Made by a program: the position numbers and the translations under genes. A DNA stretch of 64,000 nucleotides from Conchocele bisecta (Eukaryota; Mollusca; Bivalvia; Lucinida; Thyasiridae), in assembly GCA_029237695.1 (NCBI GenBank), contig CM055279.1, positions 18,997,686 to 19,061,685 on the forward strand. Reading direction: 5' to 3'. Shown in pieces: positions 1 through 11,090 of this stretch. Below the pieces are notes generated by a model that saw nothing but the letters and a program-made list of their open reading frames with translations, did not search any database and was not told where the DNA came from. Position 1 is the first letter of the stretch. Each line of letters starts with the position of its first letter.

Positions 1-390
1 CTCCAGATAAGGAAGTAGTAATTGAGTATTGTCACTCCATCATTTCTGAAGCAATAGGGTATTTCAAAAGTCTAATTTTGTAAAAATAAAATCAAACTAC
101 TATTTACACATCAGTAGACCGAACTAATTGAATAGTTTGCTTCTAAATGAAAACACATACATGGGTATTTCATCAAATTGTCTCCTTGGAGACAATTCTA
201 ATAAAATACCAAGATGTGTTTTCATGGAAAAATAAGAAAATATGCTATATTTGTGGTCTGTTTATTGTTTTCTGTAGCATGATAAAGATACCACAACTTT
301 TTCATTGCTTTTTGATACTCACTACTTCTGATTTCAATTGGGTTTTTGGCAATTTTAATTGGGTATTTAAGCAAATACGCACCTTACCTG
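1..390 (+). mobile_element. MITE family A (CTCCAGATAAG termini), copy 1
   Basis: Starts with CTCCAGATAAG and ends near the complementary CTTACCTG at 381-390. An internal hairpin at about 145-235 pairs a TGAAAACA..GGTATTTCAT arm with its complement. The sequence reappears in reverse orientation at 1008-1340 with moderate divergence. It has no coding capacity. It may begin before the window. Confidence 0.6.
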
Positions 391-499
391 ATTTCGTCAG
401 GAAGCCGGCGCCTTTGTGGACGTGAAACATTTTACGCCGGCTAAGAGTGCAGCATGTGTACGTGATGCTTGTCCATTGGTTCCGGCAATTGGAACAATA

Positions 500-901
500 T
501 ACAGTGGAACCTCTCTAAACCGGACACCAAATAAACACATGGGATCTTATTTTTGATGAGTTGCTCGGTCATTTATTTCGGGTGATACTGTCTGTTCGTG
601 ATCGCATAACACACACATATGGCTCAGAATGATCAAATGTCTGATTTACAGTGGAACCTCTCTAAACCGGACGGACACCAAGAAAACACCTGTGATGCTA
701 TTTTTGATAAGTTGCTTGGTCATTCATTTATTTCAGGTGATAATGTCTGCTCGTGATCGCATAACACACACCTATGGCTCAGAATGATCAAATGCATGAT
801 GTACAGTGAAACCTCTCTAAATCGGACACCCTGTGAGGTATCTCTAAATCGGACACCCTGGGGACTTCCCAGGATACCCGTTTAGAGATATTTCACTGTA
901 T
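500..901. mobile_element. pogo/Tc1-like short element with an internal tandem duplication
   Basis: ACAGTGGAACCTCTCTAAA at 501 is matched by an inverted copy at about 881-901 (TTTAGAGATATTTCACTGT), with TA at the borders, as in the Tc1/mariner/pogo superfamily. Inside, a ~150-bp block (GATCGCATAACACACAC.. GGCTCAGAATGATCAAATG) is present twice, at about 501-648 and 649-805. No transposase is visible, so it is non-autonomous. Confidence 0.55.
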
Positions 902-1007
902 GCGTCAGTGGATGAAATCTCAGTCGGTGAAGTTGACCAACCCACTCACCGTTCACAGATACAGTTCACAGAATGAGATGTATTTACGAGAACTATATGC
1001 ATGTATA

Positions 1008-1340
1008 CAGAGCTCCAGATAAGGTGCGTATCGGAAGTAGTGAGTATCAAAAAGCAATGAAAAATGTGTGGTATCTTTATCATGCTACAGAAAACAATAA
1101 ACAAACAACAAATATAGCATATTCTTCTTATTTTTCCATGAAAACACGCTTGGTATTTCATTAGAATTGTCTCCAAGGAGAACAAATTCTATTGAAATAC
1201 CAAGACATGTTTTCATCTCGAAGCAAACTATTCAATAATTGTGTGATTTTATTTTACCCAACTAAAATTTGAAATACCCAATTGCAATTGCTTCAGAAAT
1301 AATGGAGTGACAATACTCAATTACTAATTCTTATCTGGAG
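1008..1340 (-). mobile_element. MITE family A, copy 2 (inverted relative to copy 1)
   Basis: Bounded by CAGAGCTCCAGATAAG at 1008 and CTTATCTGGAG at 1330-1340. The middle forms a hairpin around the pair GGTATTTCATTAGAATTGTC / GAAATACC at about 1150-1205. The same termini recur at 53262-53626. Confidence 0.65.
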
Positions 1341-1986
1341 CATTGTGTATAATTATGTTGTCAATACAGTCGAATCTGCGTAATGGCCACCTAGGAGTAA
1401 CAATTCCCGGTCAATAGCAGCCAGGCTTTTGCTTTCCCAAGTACAAGTACATATATTGCCGTCCTACATTATAAATACCCTGACCAGGCGCGGATCCAGA
1501 TTGTTTGTAGGGGTGGGTCCAAGAATTGCGAGCGAGTACGGCGGGGGGAGGGGGTCCTCACCCTAGATTTTTTGGAAACCAGAACGCCTTAGATGTTGTT
1601 TCCAAGCATTTAGTCCACTGTTTCAATGTGAAATAACGATGTATCATTTTTATTTCTTGTTTTATTTGTTTTATTTATTTGTTTACAGCAAGCAGGGGTG
1701 GGTCAAGACCTGGTGTACCCGGTGGCTGAATCTGCCTGACAGTAAAGACTACATGTGAACAGAGACTAACCTAAATCCTTGCTGTGAACAAAGGCCAGAT
1801 TTTCCTCTTCCCATGGCTGGTATTTAAATATATTATTCACAAGTTTCCCCAGTTGCTCTCTGGGGCCCACACCCCAACGCCCAATAAAAAACGCACATAT
1901 GAATCAAGCCATTTATCAGTGATTATATATGTTATGTTCACCTGGTGTCCCGGTGTAATTTACTGACAAATCACACAATTTATAAG
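1341..1986. other. Non-coding stretch with decayed repeat remnants
   Basis: No convincing gene. A G-rich patch at 1490-1560 next to GCGCGGATCCAG resembles the edge of an interspersed repeat, but no terminus can be fixed. Confidence 0.4.
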
Positions 1987-2302
1987 CATGGGCGTAGATA
2001 ATGGTGCGACTGGTGCGACAATGTCGCACCAATAATTCAAAATAGGTCTAAATGTCGCACCAATAATTTCTGCCAAAACCCGTTTTTGACATGTCGCACC
2101 AATATTTTAGCCGGGAATTATTTGATTGTTCAGAATTGTATATTTCATATTATGGAAAACAGGCAGGTAGATTTGGAAACGAAAGTATCCGTTTTATACA
2201 CCGTTCGCCGAATTCCAGATATTCATATGACCACCGTCACGTACATGTACACTTGATGATTCGGACTTCGGTTTAACCCTGCCTACCAGACTGATCATTG
2301 TT

Positions 2303-2674
2303 ATGCACACGCTTTGCATCCGCTTACATGACACAGACGAAGCCGAAAGTAAACAGACGCTACATGTTTTAAATTATCAAGTTATCATGGGTGACTTCGG
2401 TCGTTTAGAGCAGCTGATCGTCAGCAGAAATGCAGAGCAAATAAAGTATATGTTCCAGAATCGGCAGGATAAGCTAATGAAAGCTGTCACTGTGAAACAT
2501 TTGACATTCGACGGTACTAAACTTGAGGTGGACCAGTTGTCGGACGTGCTACTACCGTCAAAATACGAACACTTATCTGCATTCAAAGCGAAGGGTGACG
2601 GGAATTGTTTGTACAACGCCGCTTCTCTATGTGCTGTTGGTGAGAATCCATTCTACGTTTGCAACCAGTGTTGA
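2303..2674 (+). pseudogene. OTU-type cysteine protease fragment inside the hAT-like element
   Basis: The 123-codon frame is compositionally coding-like up to its end, where GDGNCLYNAASLCAVGE (about residues 97-113) matches the catalytic Asp-Gly-Asn-Cys block of OTU deubiquitinases. About 75 residues before it form a plausible charged N-terminal region (VKHLTFDGTKLEV..LLPSKYEHL). The rest of an OTU fold, including the catalytic His, is absent: after CAVGE the frame turns into unrelated sequence and stops at 2672-2674. OTU domains occur as passengers in several animal transposons, so a mobile-element origin is likelier than a host enzyme. The true start is unknown; the Met at 2303 may be too far upstream. 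Treat it as a fragment without activity. Confidence 0.55.
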
Positions 2675-2739
2675 TCCAGTTTCAGTTCGAAACGAGACGT
2701 CGTATCCGGGACTGGTTTGAATTTAAGTAATGAAGAGTC

Positions 2740-3450
2740 CGTATGCATATGCCCGATATTTCATATTGGATATTCGACTTTTTGTGTTTTTACTGATATT
2801 TTTAAACAAAAACATCCTCTAAAGATGTTACAATAGCAATTTAATAAGGCAAATCTATGCCCGATTGTTCATGATATTGCACTTTAGTTACATTTCTAAG
2901 ACCAAAAAGCCTAAAAAAGTGAAAATATCAACATTATAAACTAAAGCAAACATATGCCCGATTTTTTTCATGATATTTCACCAATATTTTTAAAATACAT
3001 ATATCTACATTATAAGACAAACATATGCCCAATTTTTTCATGACATTGGACTTTAATTATTTCCCCAATATTTTGAACCCCAAACAGCCTATAAAAACTG
3101 AAAATACCTACATTATATCGCAAACCTATGCCCAATTTGTTCATGACATTGGACTTTTAATTATTTCCCCAATTTTTTTGAACAAGAAAAGCCTCCAAAA
3201 ACTGAAAATAGCTACATTATAAGGCAAACATATGCCCGATGTTTTCATTATATTGGCCTTTATTTATTTCACCATCATTTTTTAAACACAAAAAGCCTAA
3301 GTGAAAATACTAAAGCAACATTATAAGACAAACCTATGCCCGATTTTTCATGATATTTGACTAATTATTTCACCAATATTTTTTAACCCAAAAAGCGTCC
3401 AAATAAGTGAAAATAGCAATATTATAAGGCAAACACCCGATTTTTATATA
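2740..3450. repeat. Degenerate tandem repeat, ~100-bp unit, about eight copies
   Basis: Each unit starts with ATATGCCCGATTTTT-like sequence and continues through CATGATATTGGAC, TTATTTC, AAAAAGCCT and ACATTATAAGGCAAAC. Unit starts fall near 2749, 2857, 2954, 3026, 3129, 3233, 3338 and 3436. Copies differ by substitutions and small indels. It separates the OTU fragment from the hAT fragment. Confidence 0.8.
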
Positions 3451-3589
3451 CTACTACTTTCAGGAAAAAAAACCGTCTACTGTCTGTTCCAAGTCATTTT
3501 GCCGGTGCATTTTGGCCAAATATTACGTACTAAAAATATGACAATTTAAAAAGACTACATGTAATACAAAAAAACATATTCTCCAAAAT

Positions 3590-3993
3590 GTTTGTTTGAA
3601 AGAAATTCACGAGAACAACTTGAAACTTCAGTTACAGTCACTAGCAGCCAACATTGCGTTTGATTGCGAGCGTAATGCTATTGTACTTTCTGACGTTATC
3701 AAATACGTTCGGTCTATGACCGAGCGAGAGCGGAGATGGTTGTGTGAAGTGGAGAGGCTACATAAACTCATTTTGGTCATGCCGGCGAGAGATCGTTCAG
3801 TGGCCTTAGACGGATAAAAACGAATTTACGGTCAACCATGAAGCAAAATAGGTTAAACGGCTTGATGATGTTACATGTACACAAAGACAGAGTGGATGAC
3901 TTAGCTCTGACTGAAGTAGTTGTTACGCGAGGATGCAAGTTAAAGCTAGAATGGTCTACGTCAACAAATTACAACGCTGTCAGTGTGTGAAGC
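3590..3993 (+). pseudogene. hAT transposase C-terminal dimerisation domain, frameshifted
   Basis: The first part (to about 3785) reads ..TERERRWLCEVERLHKLILVMPA, the typical run-up to the hAT C-terminal domain. Directly after MPA a small deletion shifts the frame. The continuation is in another frame (ERSFS.LRRIKTNLRSTM, then NRLNGLMMLHVHKD), where these blocks match the conserved SER.FS.LRRIK..LRSTM and RLNGL..LHVHK segments of hAT transposases. The second part stays open to about 3988. No catalytic DDE core or BED finger is present. The domain normally mediates transposase dimerisation; here it marks the superfamily of the surrounding element. Confidence 0.75.
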
Positions 3994-4697
3994 GTTTTAC
4001 GAGGCCCTGGTGGTCAGAATGTAGCCGCGGTGTCATTGCACCTACTTAGTCATCTTCTATACACCATAAGAGATCATACGTGTGCGGCCGGTTGAATTAA
4101 TATGACTCTGACACACACACATTGGGACTTGGTTATTACTGTCTTCTTATCTTCACATGATTGTGTGCCCACGGTCGACAAAATGTGCATAAATCTTAAC
4201 ACGTTTGCCACCTTCCTAGTTCAAGATCACCATGCACAATATTACATGTTACTGGCATACACTGTTCGTTATTCAGTCAGGAAATTGTTATTATCGCCAC
4301 TACATATATGAAAACAACCTAACTGTGTGAGTGTAAAGACTGACGTGGAAATATACGTACACCCGGCCACAAACGTTTTATTAAGGTCCCTTGTCCATCG
4401 GCAGCCCATAATTACTACGGTATTGCAAATGTTCACATAAATTGTGGATTCGCCACCGTGACTCGATAGGTCTACCAGCTGTTACTTATACATCCACCAA
4501 TTAGTGTCATAATTATCATGATTATAGCATGACTATTAGTAACGGAGAAATATCGACACTGATACTGTGAAGTCGGCATATGTGTATTATGCATTAGGTA
4601 TATGTGCCGAGTTCATTGTGTCGTTGTCGACAGGCCAGATCTTGACACGCCAGCTATGTCGCACCAATATGAAATTGGTAGCTACGCCCCTGATAAG

Positions 4698-6100
4698 GAA
4701 ACGTAATATGTGTTCAGTAAAGAAACTATGTTTAATACCAGTATTTACACTTCTTGTTATGTGTGTTAGTTATTATTGTATGTTGTTAGCATACGTGTGG
4801 TGCACCAAATGGGCATGTCCCGGTCATCAACAGCACAGTTTACAACCCCGTAATTTTCAAATCTTGTGCATTTGTACTAAATACTATACATTGCATCAGG
4901 ATTAAAATAGTTTAACAGTTACTTACATACATTAAACTTATTCTGCAATAAATGTGCATTTTGTTGTCAAAAATACTGGCGTTAATGTATCTGTCCCGCA
5001 AAATCGAATCATTTCCGTTACGCTGAACAAAAAATATAAAATCAGAGTAACCACCCTTTCCTGCTTTCAGCTACTAATGCAATGAACACTGTTGATGGGC
5101 AAAATGTGTGGATAGACACAATTACAACGTTGCATTTGCATATTCTACCTTCATGATGCGTTGTATTCAGAGGGGTGAAAAGGGGGAGTTATTAAAAGAA
5201 AAATAATTTCCGTTACGGTCATTTCCGTCACAAAATTGTGTGACGGAAATGACGATCGTGTAACGGTATTGATAAATTATAAAACTACTTCGAACCAGCC
5301 AGTGCATGCGTCAATTAGATCTAAGCCTGGTATCATCCGTTGTCAGTCAGTAGCGGCACATTTATTCAGACCTACAACATTTATATATCAGGATTTAATT
5401 AGTAAAAGCTCTGAAACAGCAATATACAGACACAGCTTCGATGAATGTGGGTTTCCGAAGGCTATTGGCAATCACATTAAAAGTAAACATTAAATTGAAG
5501 CTATATTGTACAGCATATGCAAGGTATAAATATGTTTGTTATATATGCTGTATTAGTATTTTAAATAAATGGAGAGTCATTTCTGCTATATTTTGTCATT
5601 ACCGTTACATAAATAATTTCCGTTTCGCCCATATTTTTGGAGGCTGTGCTATTAATTAAATGTAGCTTTATAACGATGTTTGGTACATGTGGTAAAACAC
5701 GGCATTCTGTTACATGCCAAGCTGTTTTGCTTTGTTTAACTTTACTGATTCATATTAAATACATGTTGTTGGGTTACAATACATGAGAAATTCCACGACT
5801 TGCTACTAAATTGCTGTTTCAAACTAATACAACTGGCTTACCTTATTCTTGACATTTGTCTTAATAAGAGACCCCTTCAATTGTATGAATAATACCGTTG
5901 AAAATAAAAAAAATGTAAATGTATGTTTACGTCATGTAAATGTACGTAACGGAAAGGACATTTATGAGACCCCTGAAGTGGAAATAAAATATACAACCTC
6001 GAAACTAGAAAAACGGCATCAAGATGTACATAAAATATGGAATCACTGTTATGAAAAAATGATTGGCCGAAGACGTGCGATTTTTCATGGAAAAATATTT
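4698..6100. other. Gene-free stretch with recurring ATTTCCGTTAC motifs
   Basis: Open frames at 5236-5493 and 5849-6259 show no recognisable domain; the second runs into a dispersed repeat at its 3' end, which argues against a gene. ATTTCCGTTACG or close variants occur near 5017, 5207 and 5225, partly inverted at 5240-5262 (TGTGACGGAAATGACG, GTAACGG), with weaker versions near 5600-5630 and 5945. Confidence 0.35.
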
Positions 6101-6109
6101 ACAGAAACC

Positions 6110-6315
6110 ATTGGAAGCTGTGATATTTTCTGTAATTGTGACTGTAACTCCTGTCTGATCAGGATCGTCACCGTTCACGATTCCATCAATGCAGCACCCG
6201 TCATTCTTCTAACAAGCAAAATAGATCGTATAATCAGGCTACAGGAGTGTGCTATTTGATCAGGAGCTACACTGGTCACAAATCCCATAAGCCCCATTTC
6301 TCCAGTCACAGCCTC
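6110..6315 (+). repeat. Dispersed repeat B fragment (SINE-like)
   Basis: Contains the segments CTGATCAGGATC, CCATCAATGCAGCACCCGTC, GTGTGCTATTTGATCAGGAGC and CCCCATTTCTCCAGTCACAG in the same order as the copies at 49.5, 50.3 and 53.1-53.7 kb. No polymerase III boxes could be assigned. Confidence 0.65.
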
Positions 6316-6339
6316 AAATGACATCGCATAGGCGGCGGA

Positions 6340-6830
6340 ACCGGAAAATTATTGGGTCCAGGGCCAAATCGTTGAGGGTGGGCCCCAATGTTGCTAAGGG
6401 GGTTCCGGGGGAGCAATACTCGGGAAAGTTTTTGAAAACCAAGAGACGTGATCGAAACGCCATTTCCTGCATTCTCAGGGCCCAGTCATTGAGTGACCCA
6501 AAGGGCCTGAATGTTCAGCTCGGGGTGGGTAAAGTTAAAGTTATTGGGTGGGCCGGAATGTGAGGGCCCAATATGTTTGCTAGGGGGTTGGGGGTCCGGG
6601 TGGCATATTCGGAAAGTTTTGTTGAAACCTAAGAGGAAGTGATCGAAACGCCATTTCCTGCATTCCTCAGGTGCCCCAGTCTTGAGGTACCCAAAGGGCC
6701 TGAATGTTGCTCGGGGTGGTCCGGGGGGCATTGCTTCCTCCGGAAAATTGTTGACAATCTAAGCGGCGTGAAACTCAGCAAGTTTGAAGACGTGGCAAAG
6801 AATTTGCTTTATTTATTAGAATGAAATTAT
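6340..6830. repeat. GC-rich tandem repeat, ~190-bp unit
   Basis: CGAAACGCCATTTCCTGCATTC occurs about 190 bp apart, near 6455 and 6645. Each copy is preceded by GGGGGTCCGGG.. GGAAAGTTTT.GAAAACC and followed by CCCAAAGGGCCTGAATGTT. The third unit is incomplete. It runs into poly-C tracts. Confidence 0.7.
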
Positions 6831-6838
6831 TGAGGCCA

Positions 6839-6960
6839 GGCCCGCGCCCCCCCCCCCCCCCTCCCCCACCCCCCCCCCCCCTTCCCCTTCAACAAAATTA
6901 TTGGGGGACCTGGAGCCCCCGTGCCCCCCCCCGCCCCCCCCCCCACCCCCGTTCCCCACT
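6839..6960. repeat. Poly-C low-complexity tract
   Basis: Runs of C interrupted by single T, A or G bases. It lies between the GC-rich tandem repeat and the 3.45-kb tandem block. Confidence 0.9.
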
Positions 6961-7189
6961 TGCGGCCCCTGCAATCGAAAGGTTGGCGAAATAGTTCACA
7001 GCAGGATTATCGGAATGCAATTTGTTACCAAATAGTGGTGGAAATTGAAGACTTAACGCAAACTAACGACCGGTATAAGTTGGATGTTAGGCCCGCCCGA
7101 ATTGCCTAGATTATATGCGAAATGGTTCGAGGGAAGGAACGAGTCACCAAAGTTATCTCCCGTGCGTAAAATGCGGTTGTGCCTAAATT

Positions 7190-10100
7190 GGCCATAAACA
7201 AACACATATAGAACTGGTATATTTAAACATTTTTATAAGCGTTTAGGGGTCATTTCACTCACCGCCTGTATGAAAAAGCATAAACAACTTGGAATCAACA
7301 CATTTGAGTTACAATGTCTTTGACGACTGGATCATGCCGTCTTCTCACCAAAAACTTGTCAACACCTCGGTTTGACCATTTATCGTTTTTCTGACAGGAA
7401 AAAGAAACAATAGACAGCGGGGTGGTCAAAAATCAATCACGTCTCAACAAAAGACGCAGAGCCAGCATTCCACAACTTCATTTACATGTTGTCCTGCCAC
7501 AAAAAACCAAAATCAAAATCCATTCCATTCCAAACTGCAGTATTGGATTGGCTGGTGTACTAGAGACCCCCTGTGTAAACACTGTTCTCCACATGCATTA
7601 ATTAAACCACCAATCAGTGCAGCCGAACCTGCCTCAAAAGCAACCTGCAACACGAACATATGCATTTTTCCCTCCGGACTGGGTTACCGAACCCGGGCCG
7701 GAAAGCAGTTCTGATTCTTGTGTACTTGAGGTCTGTCAGAATGGGGCAAATGTGAAAAAAAAAAACAAAAATATAAGCTCAAGACATATCAAGTAGCCAG
7801 TTTGCAATGAGAACCCAAGGTAAGCCTTATTTAATGAAATCTGCCACTCTGCGACTCTAAAATTGTGCACACACGAAATCACATGGAATTGTAAATCCCG
7901 CATTTCTCATGTTCCGAGGGCACTCCCGAGGGGACAATGCTACGTCTGTTGTCGAAAAAAGTCCATATCTCATGCAGATTTTTGACATTTTGTAATGAAA
8001 TAAAAAAGGATCTGGACAGGCCATTTTGATGGTTCTAACTTTTGTGGCAGAATGTGAAATATTTTAAATACAGGCCTTTAAAAAATAAAAATGGCCAATT
8101 TCCGGTAATAATTAAATTTCCGAAAATTAAATTAAATTTTTAATTAAATTTTTAAAATAAAATTTTGAATGTCGGAAAACCAAATGCGAAGCACTTTTCT
8201 TTTCTAGATATTATTTTTACCATATGGGTGCCCCAAAATATTGAACTAAACGAAGTACCAAAATGTTTACAATGTTGTCACATTGTTCAATCATGCTAGG
8301 GGACAGCCAGAGAATATGAAGCTGATGGCGATGTAAAACAACACTATGGGAAATTATTCATGTTTATGATTTTTCGTGCCATTATTGTCCGGGTCACCAG
8401 TCCCCACACAAGTCACGAGGCACATTGTCCTGCATGCACAACCAACACTAGCTATGTGCCAATCTGCCTCTCATGTATCCGAGTGTTTAAACCCCTAAAT
8501 AGATAAAAAAAAAAAATTCTAATATGGCGTACATGTATTTTTTTATACATTCTATGCTGCTTTCTTTAACAGGGCGTGTTTCGGCATGTTTGTCCCGCAG
8601 ATATACCACCAAGGACTAGACTCAAACCCGACAACATTAGCAGTGGTGGTGGCAACACAGGCAAATGCATTTATTGCTAATCTGACCTGTGGTGGCATCA
8701 GCAAGACAAGAATGCCTTCAGATTATAGGCTATTGCATGGTTGTATTGCAGACTAACAAACACAGCTTGCCCATGCAGCAGGGACGGGAGATAACCACTG
8801 CAACAGCATGAAGTGTATTAACTATTGCATATGTTGATGTTTCATGAGACCAATTTGCTGCACAGGCGTGTTTGCACGTCTGATCTGGGTCTACACTATT
8901 GGGTAAAAAAACAAAGAACATTCCTGGACTTGATATTTCTGCATAGCAAACATTTGTAGACCCTGCTGACGATTTGACCAAGGTAGATTACCTGCATGAT
9001 AACCCGGGATGATAGATGCGGACTGTAATCTTGCTACGCCGACGACCACTCCAAATGTGCTCCGGACCTCCCAGTTCGAGTTTGCGCTGGGCGATTGAAA
9101 ACCGACAACTGGGCGGGCGGGCACGTTCGAAAGTTCCTGGGTGCCCAAATCAGCCTTGCCAGCACTGCAAATGAAGTGGAAAGCGACAGTCAGCTGTGAG
9201 TGCTATACTTAAAATGAGGCTGAGCGATCAGGCATTCAAACATGGGACCATGACGATACGGCTTATACTTCGTATAAAGAAATGAAGCCAAATTCGACCG
9301 ATCATGCTGGAGTTTTTTTAAAACCTGCCGAAAAAAAATAATGTAAACTACTTCGCGGAATTTCACAGCGAGGGTTTTAATCAATGAATCAATACTGCAA
9401 CTATAACTGTGGGCATTGCAGACTCTATAACCGACAAAAGGGGCGAAAGTCGCATAATCGGGAGGGGCGCTCGACTTCTCCTGGCACGGGTGCTAAACAC
9501 TGCATTGAATCCGGTCTGAAACAACCGAGTACAACTTTTCCACTGAGATATAGTAAGCAGGCCAGAAGTTTATTCGAACGGCCGTCATCTGAAAAGAGGG
9601 CTACCGTGAAGAAGGCCACCATTTCCAGTACAAAAGCAAGATGGGAGGATCTCGGAACTACAGGAAAGTGACAACTAGTCAATGTGGATCACAGCTACTT
9701 CAAAAGGACGAAGAAGTTGCCAACAGGACGATGGATGGAGATGCCGTCCAACCATCAGGAAGAATGCATAGGGGATCCCATGAGCTGCGAGAAACGGGAG
9801 GGTTATTCCTTGCGTGCAAATGGGACTGACAGTGAGTATCTGCCTTGTAATTAGTAACTGACATGGGAGACAACTGTCAGTTAGGTAGGGGTTCGGGTTT
9901 TTTGTTTGCGAGGTAAGTGGCTGTGTGGTTTTAAAAACCGAAAACATCGCCAGTCATTATCAGCCAGACGATTACCCATACCCAAAAATGGCTGCAATTG
10001 GGATCCACAAAACTGAATATTAACATTGAATGGTCTAGTAAAAACAAGGAGGGCATTATGGAACATTTGCAACCGGGCCCAGATGGTAGATCCAGGATGA

Positions 10101-11090
10101 CGCTTTTGCAACTATTTCACCACGAGTGATATAATTTGAATGTGCGTGTTTCGAACGACCAGAGTAGATGAACCAAAACTTTTGTGCTGGGTCTGCACTG
10201 GTTGCAAACTTCATTATAGGTACCCTTTTCTACAATTTGCACTTGTATATGATCGCACTGCATGCTGTCCTGTTTTTTGCATGCCGGTTTACACATGAAA
10301 GCCAATGGAAACATGTTTAAATTTACATTATCTAAACTTACTACAACACTCAAATTTACCAGGCAGTCCGGATAGGCCCGCCTTGGCCGAACAAACAAGC
10401 CAGCCTTCTGGGAAAATACATTTTTCTGTTTTTTCTGCTATTAAGTTTTTGGGGCCCGGAGTCTCATAGGCTGAGATGGTTCTACATTTAATATAAAGTT
10501 TTTTGTATTTACCACAAATCTACAGTTTGCAGCCACATGGGGATCCGACCCTTGTGTCAGCCATTATTACCACCTCTGGTGGGACAGTTTTTTAATTATG
10601 CCACACGCCCGTTCTCGGGGTCCACGGGTATGAAAAATTACACCATAGCGAACCCTTCTTCCATTAATGGGCCTGTCCATCAGCCTGGCAGGATACCATT
10701 TTGCGGCTACTACTCTGTTGCACAGAGCAATTTTTTCATTCACGTCCTAAACAAATAGGCATCCGATCTTGATGATGTAACTGGAAATGTACATTGCCCA
10801 AGCTTGTCAATTCAGTGTTCTAGAAAACAATTGTTGAAACATTTGCAATTTGCTGCAAAAAAGAAAAAAATGCCACAATCCTTGCAAATTAAAATGCATT
10901 TTTAAAAATGATTGAAAACAGAAACAAATAACTGTTTAATTTACTCTGGCCTCTAACTTACGTCTCCCGTAATAGCCCTACAACCTAACTGCTGAAAATT
11001 TTATTTCATCTGGCTGCAGAACTTTTTTGTTCCAATGTTGATTTTGCTGTCAAACTTGGCTGCTCTGACAGGCCTAAACAACACAGATAG
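7190..11090. repeat. 3.45-kb tandem unit, copy 1 (insertion-rich, ~3.88 kb)
   Basis: The anchor TCATTTCACTCACCGCCTGTA lies at about 7250, 11128, 15005 and 18450, so units 1 to 3 measure about 3.88, 3.88 and 3.45 kb in the same order and orientation. Copy 1 differs from copy 3 mainly by scattered one- to few-base insertions spread evenly over coding-like and non-coding parts. Counterparts of the two reading frames of copy 3 sit at about 8990-9790 (plus) and 10365-10775 (minus), both shredded by indels. Confidence 0.9.
10365..10775 (-). pseudogene. HNH (His-Cys box) endonuclease-like frame in tandem copy 1, disrupted
   Basis: Counterpart of 17774-18156. Reading from 10775 leftwards, the same blocks appear in several frames because of extra bases, for example around the CCATTAATGG and CTCGGGGTCCACGGG segments. 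It keeps bases around 10600-10620 that copy 3 lacks. The damage is probably sequencing error rather than decay (see the finding on unpolished sequence). Confidence 0.5.

Larger units (their letters stand above)
1987..4692 (+). mobile_element. Decayed hAT-type DNA transposon
   Basis: The ends are inverted copies: CATGGGCGTAG..GGTGCGAC at 1987 against the complement of GTCGCACCAAT..CTACGCCCCTG at 4655-4692. ATAAG lies directly outside both ends (1982-1986 and 4693-4697), a candidate 5-bp target duplication; most hAT elements make 8 bp, so this point is uncertain. The interior holds an OTU-protease fragment, a ~100-bp tandem repeat and a hAT C-terminal dimerisation domain with a frameshift. It is dead as it stands. 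Confidence 0.6.

Noticed and set aside
5849..6259. 136-codon plus-strand open frame
   Set aside because: The last third is repeat B, and the first part shows no recognisable domain.
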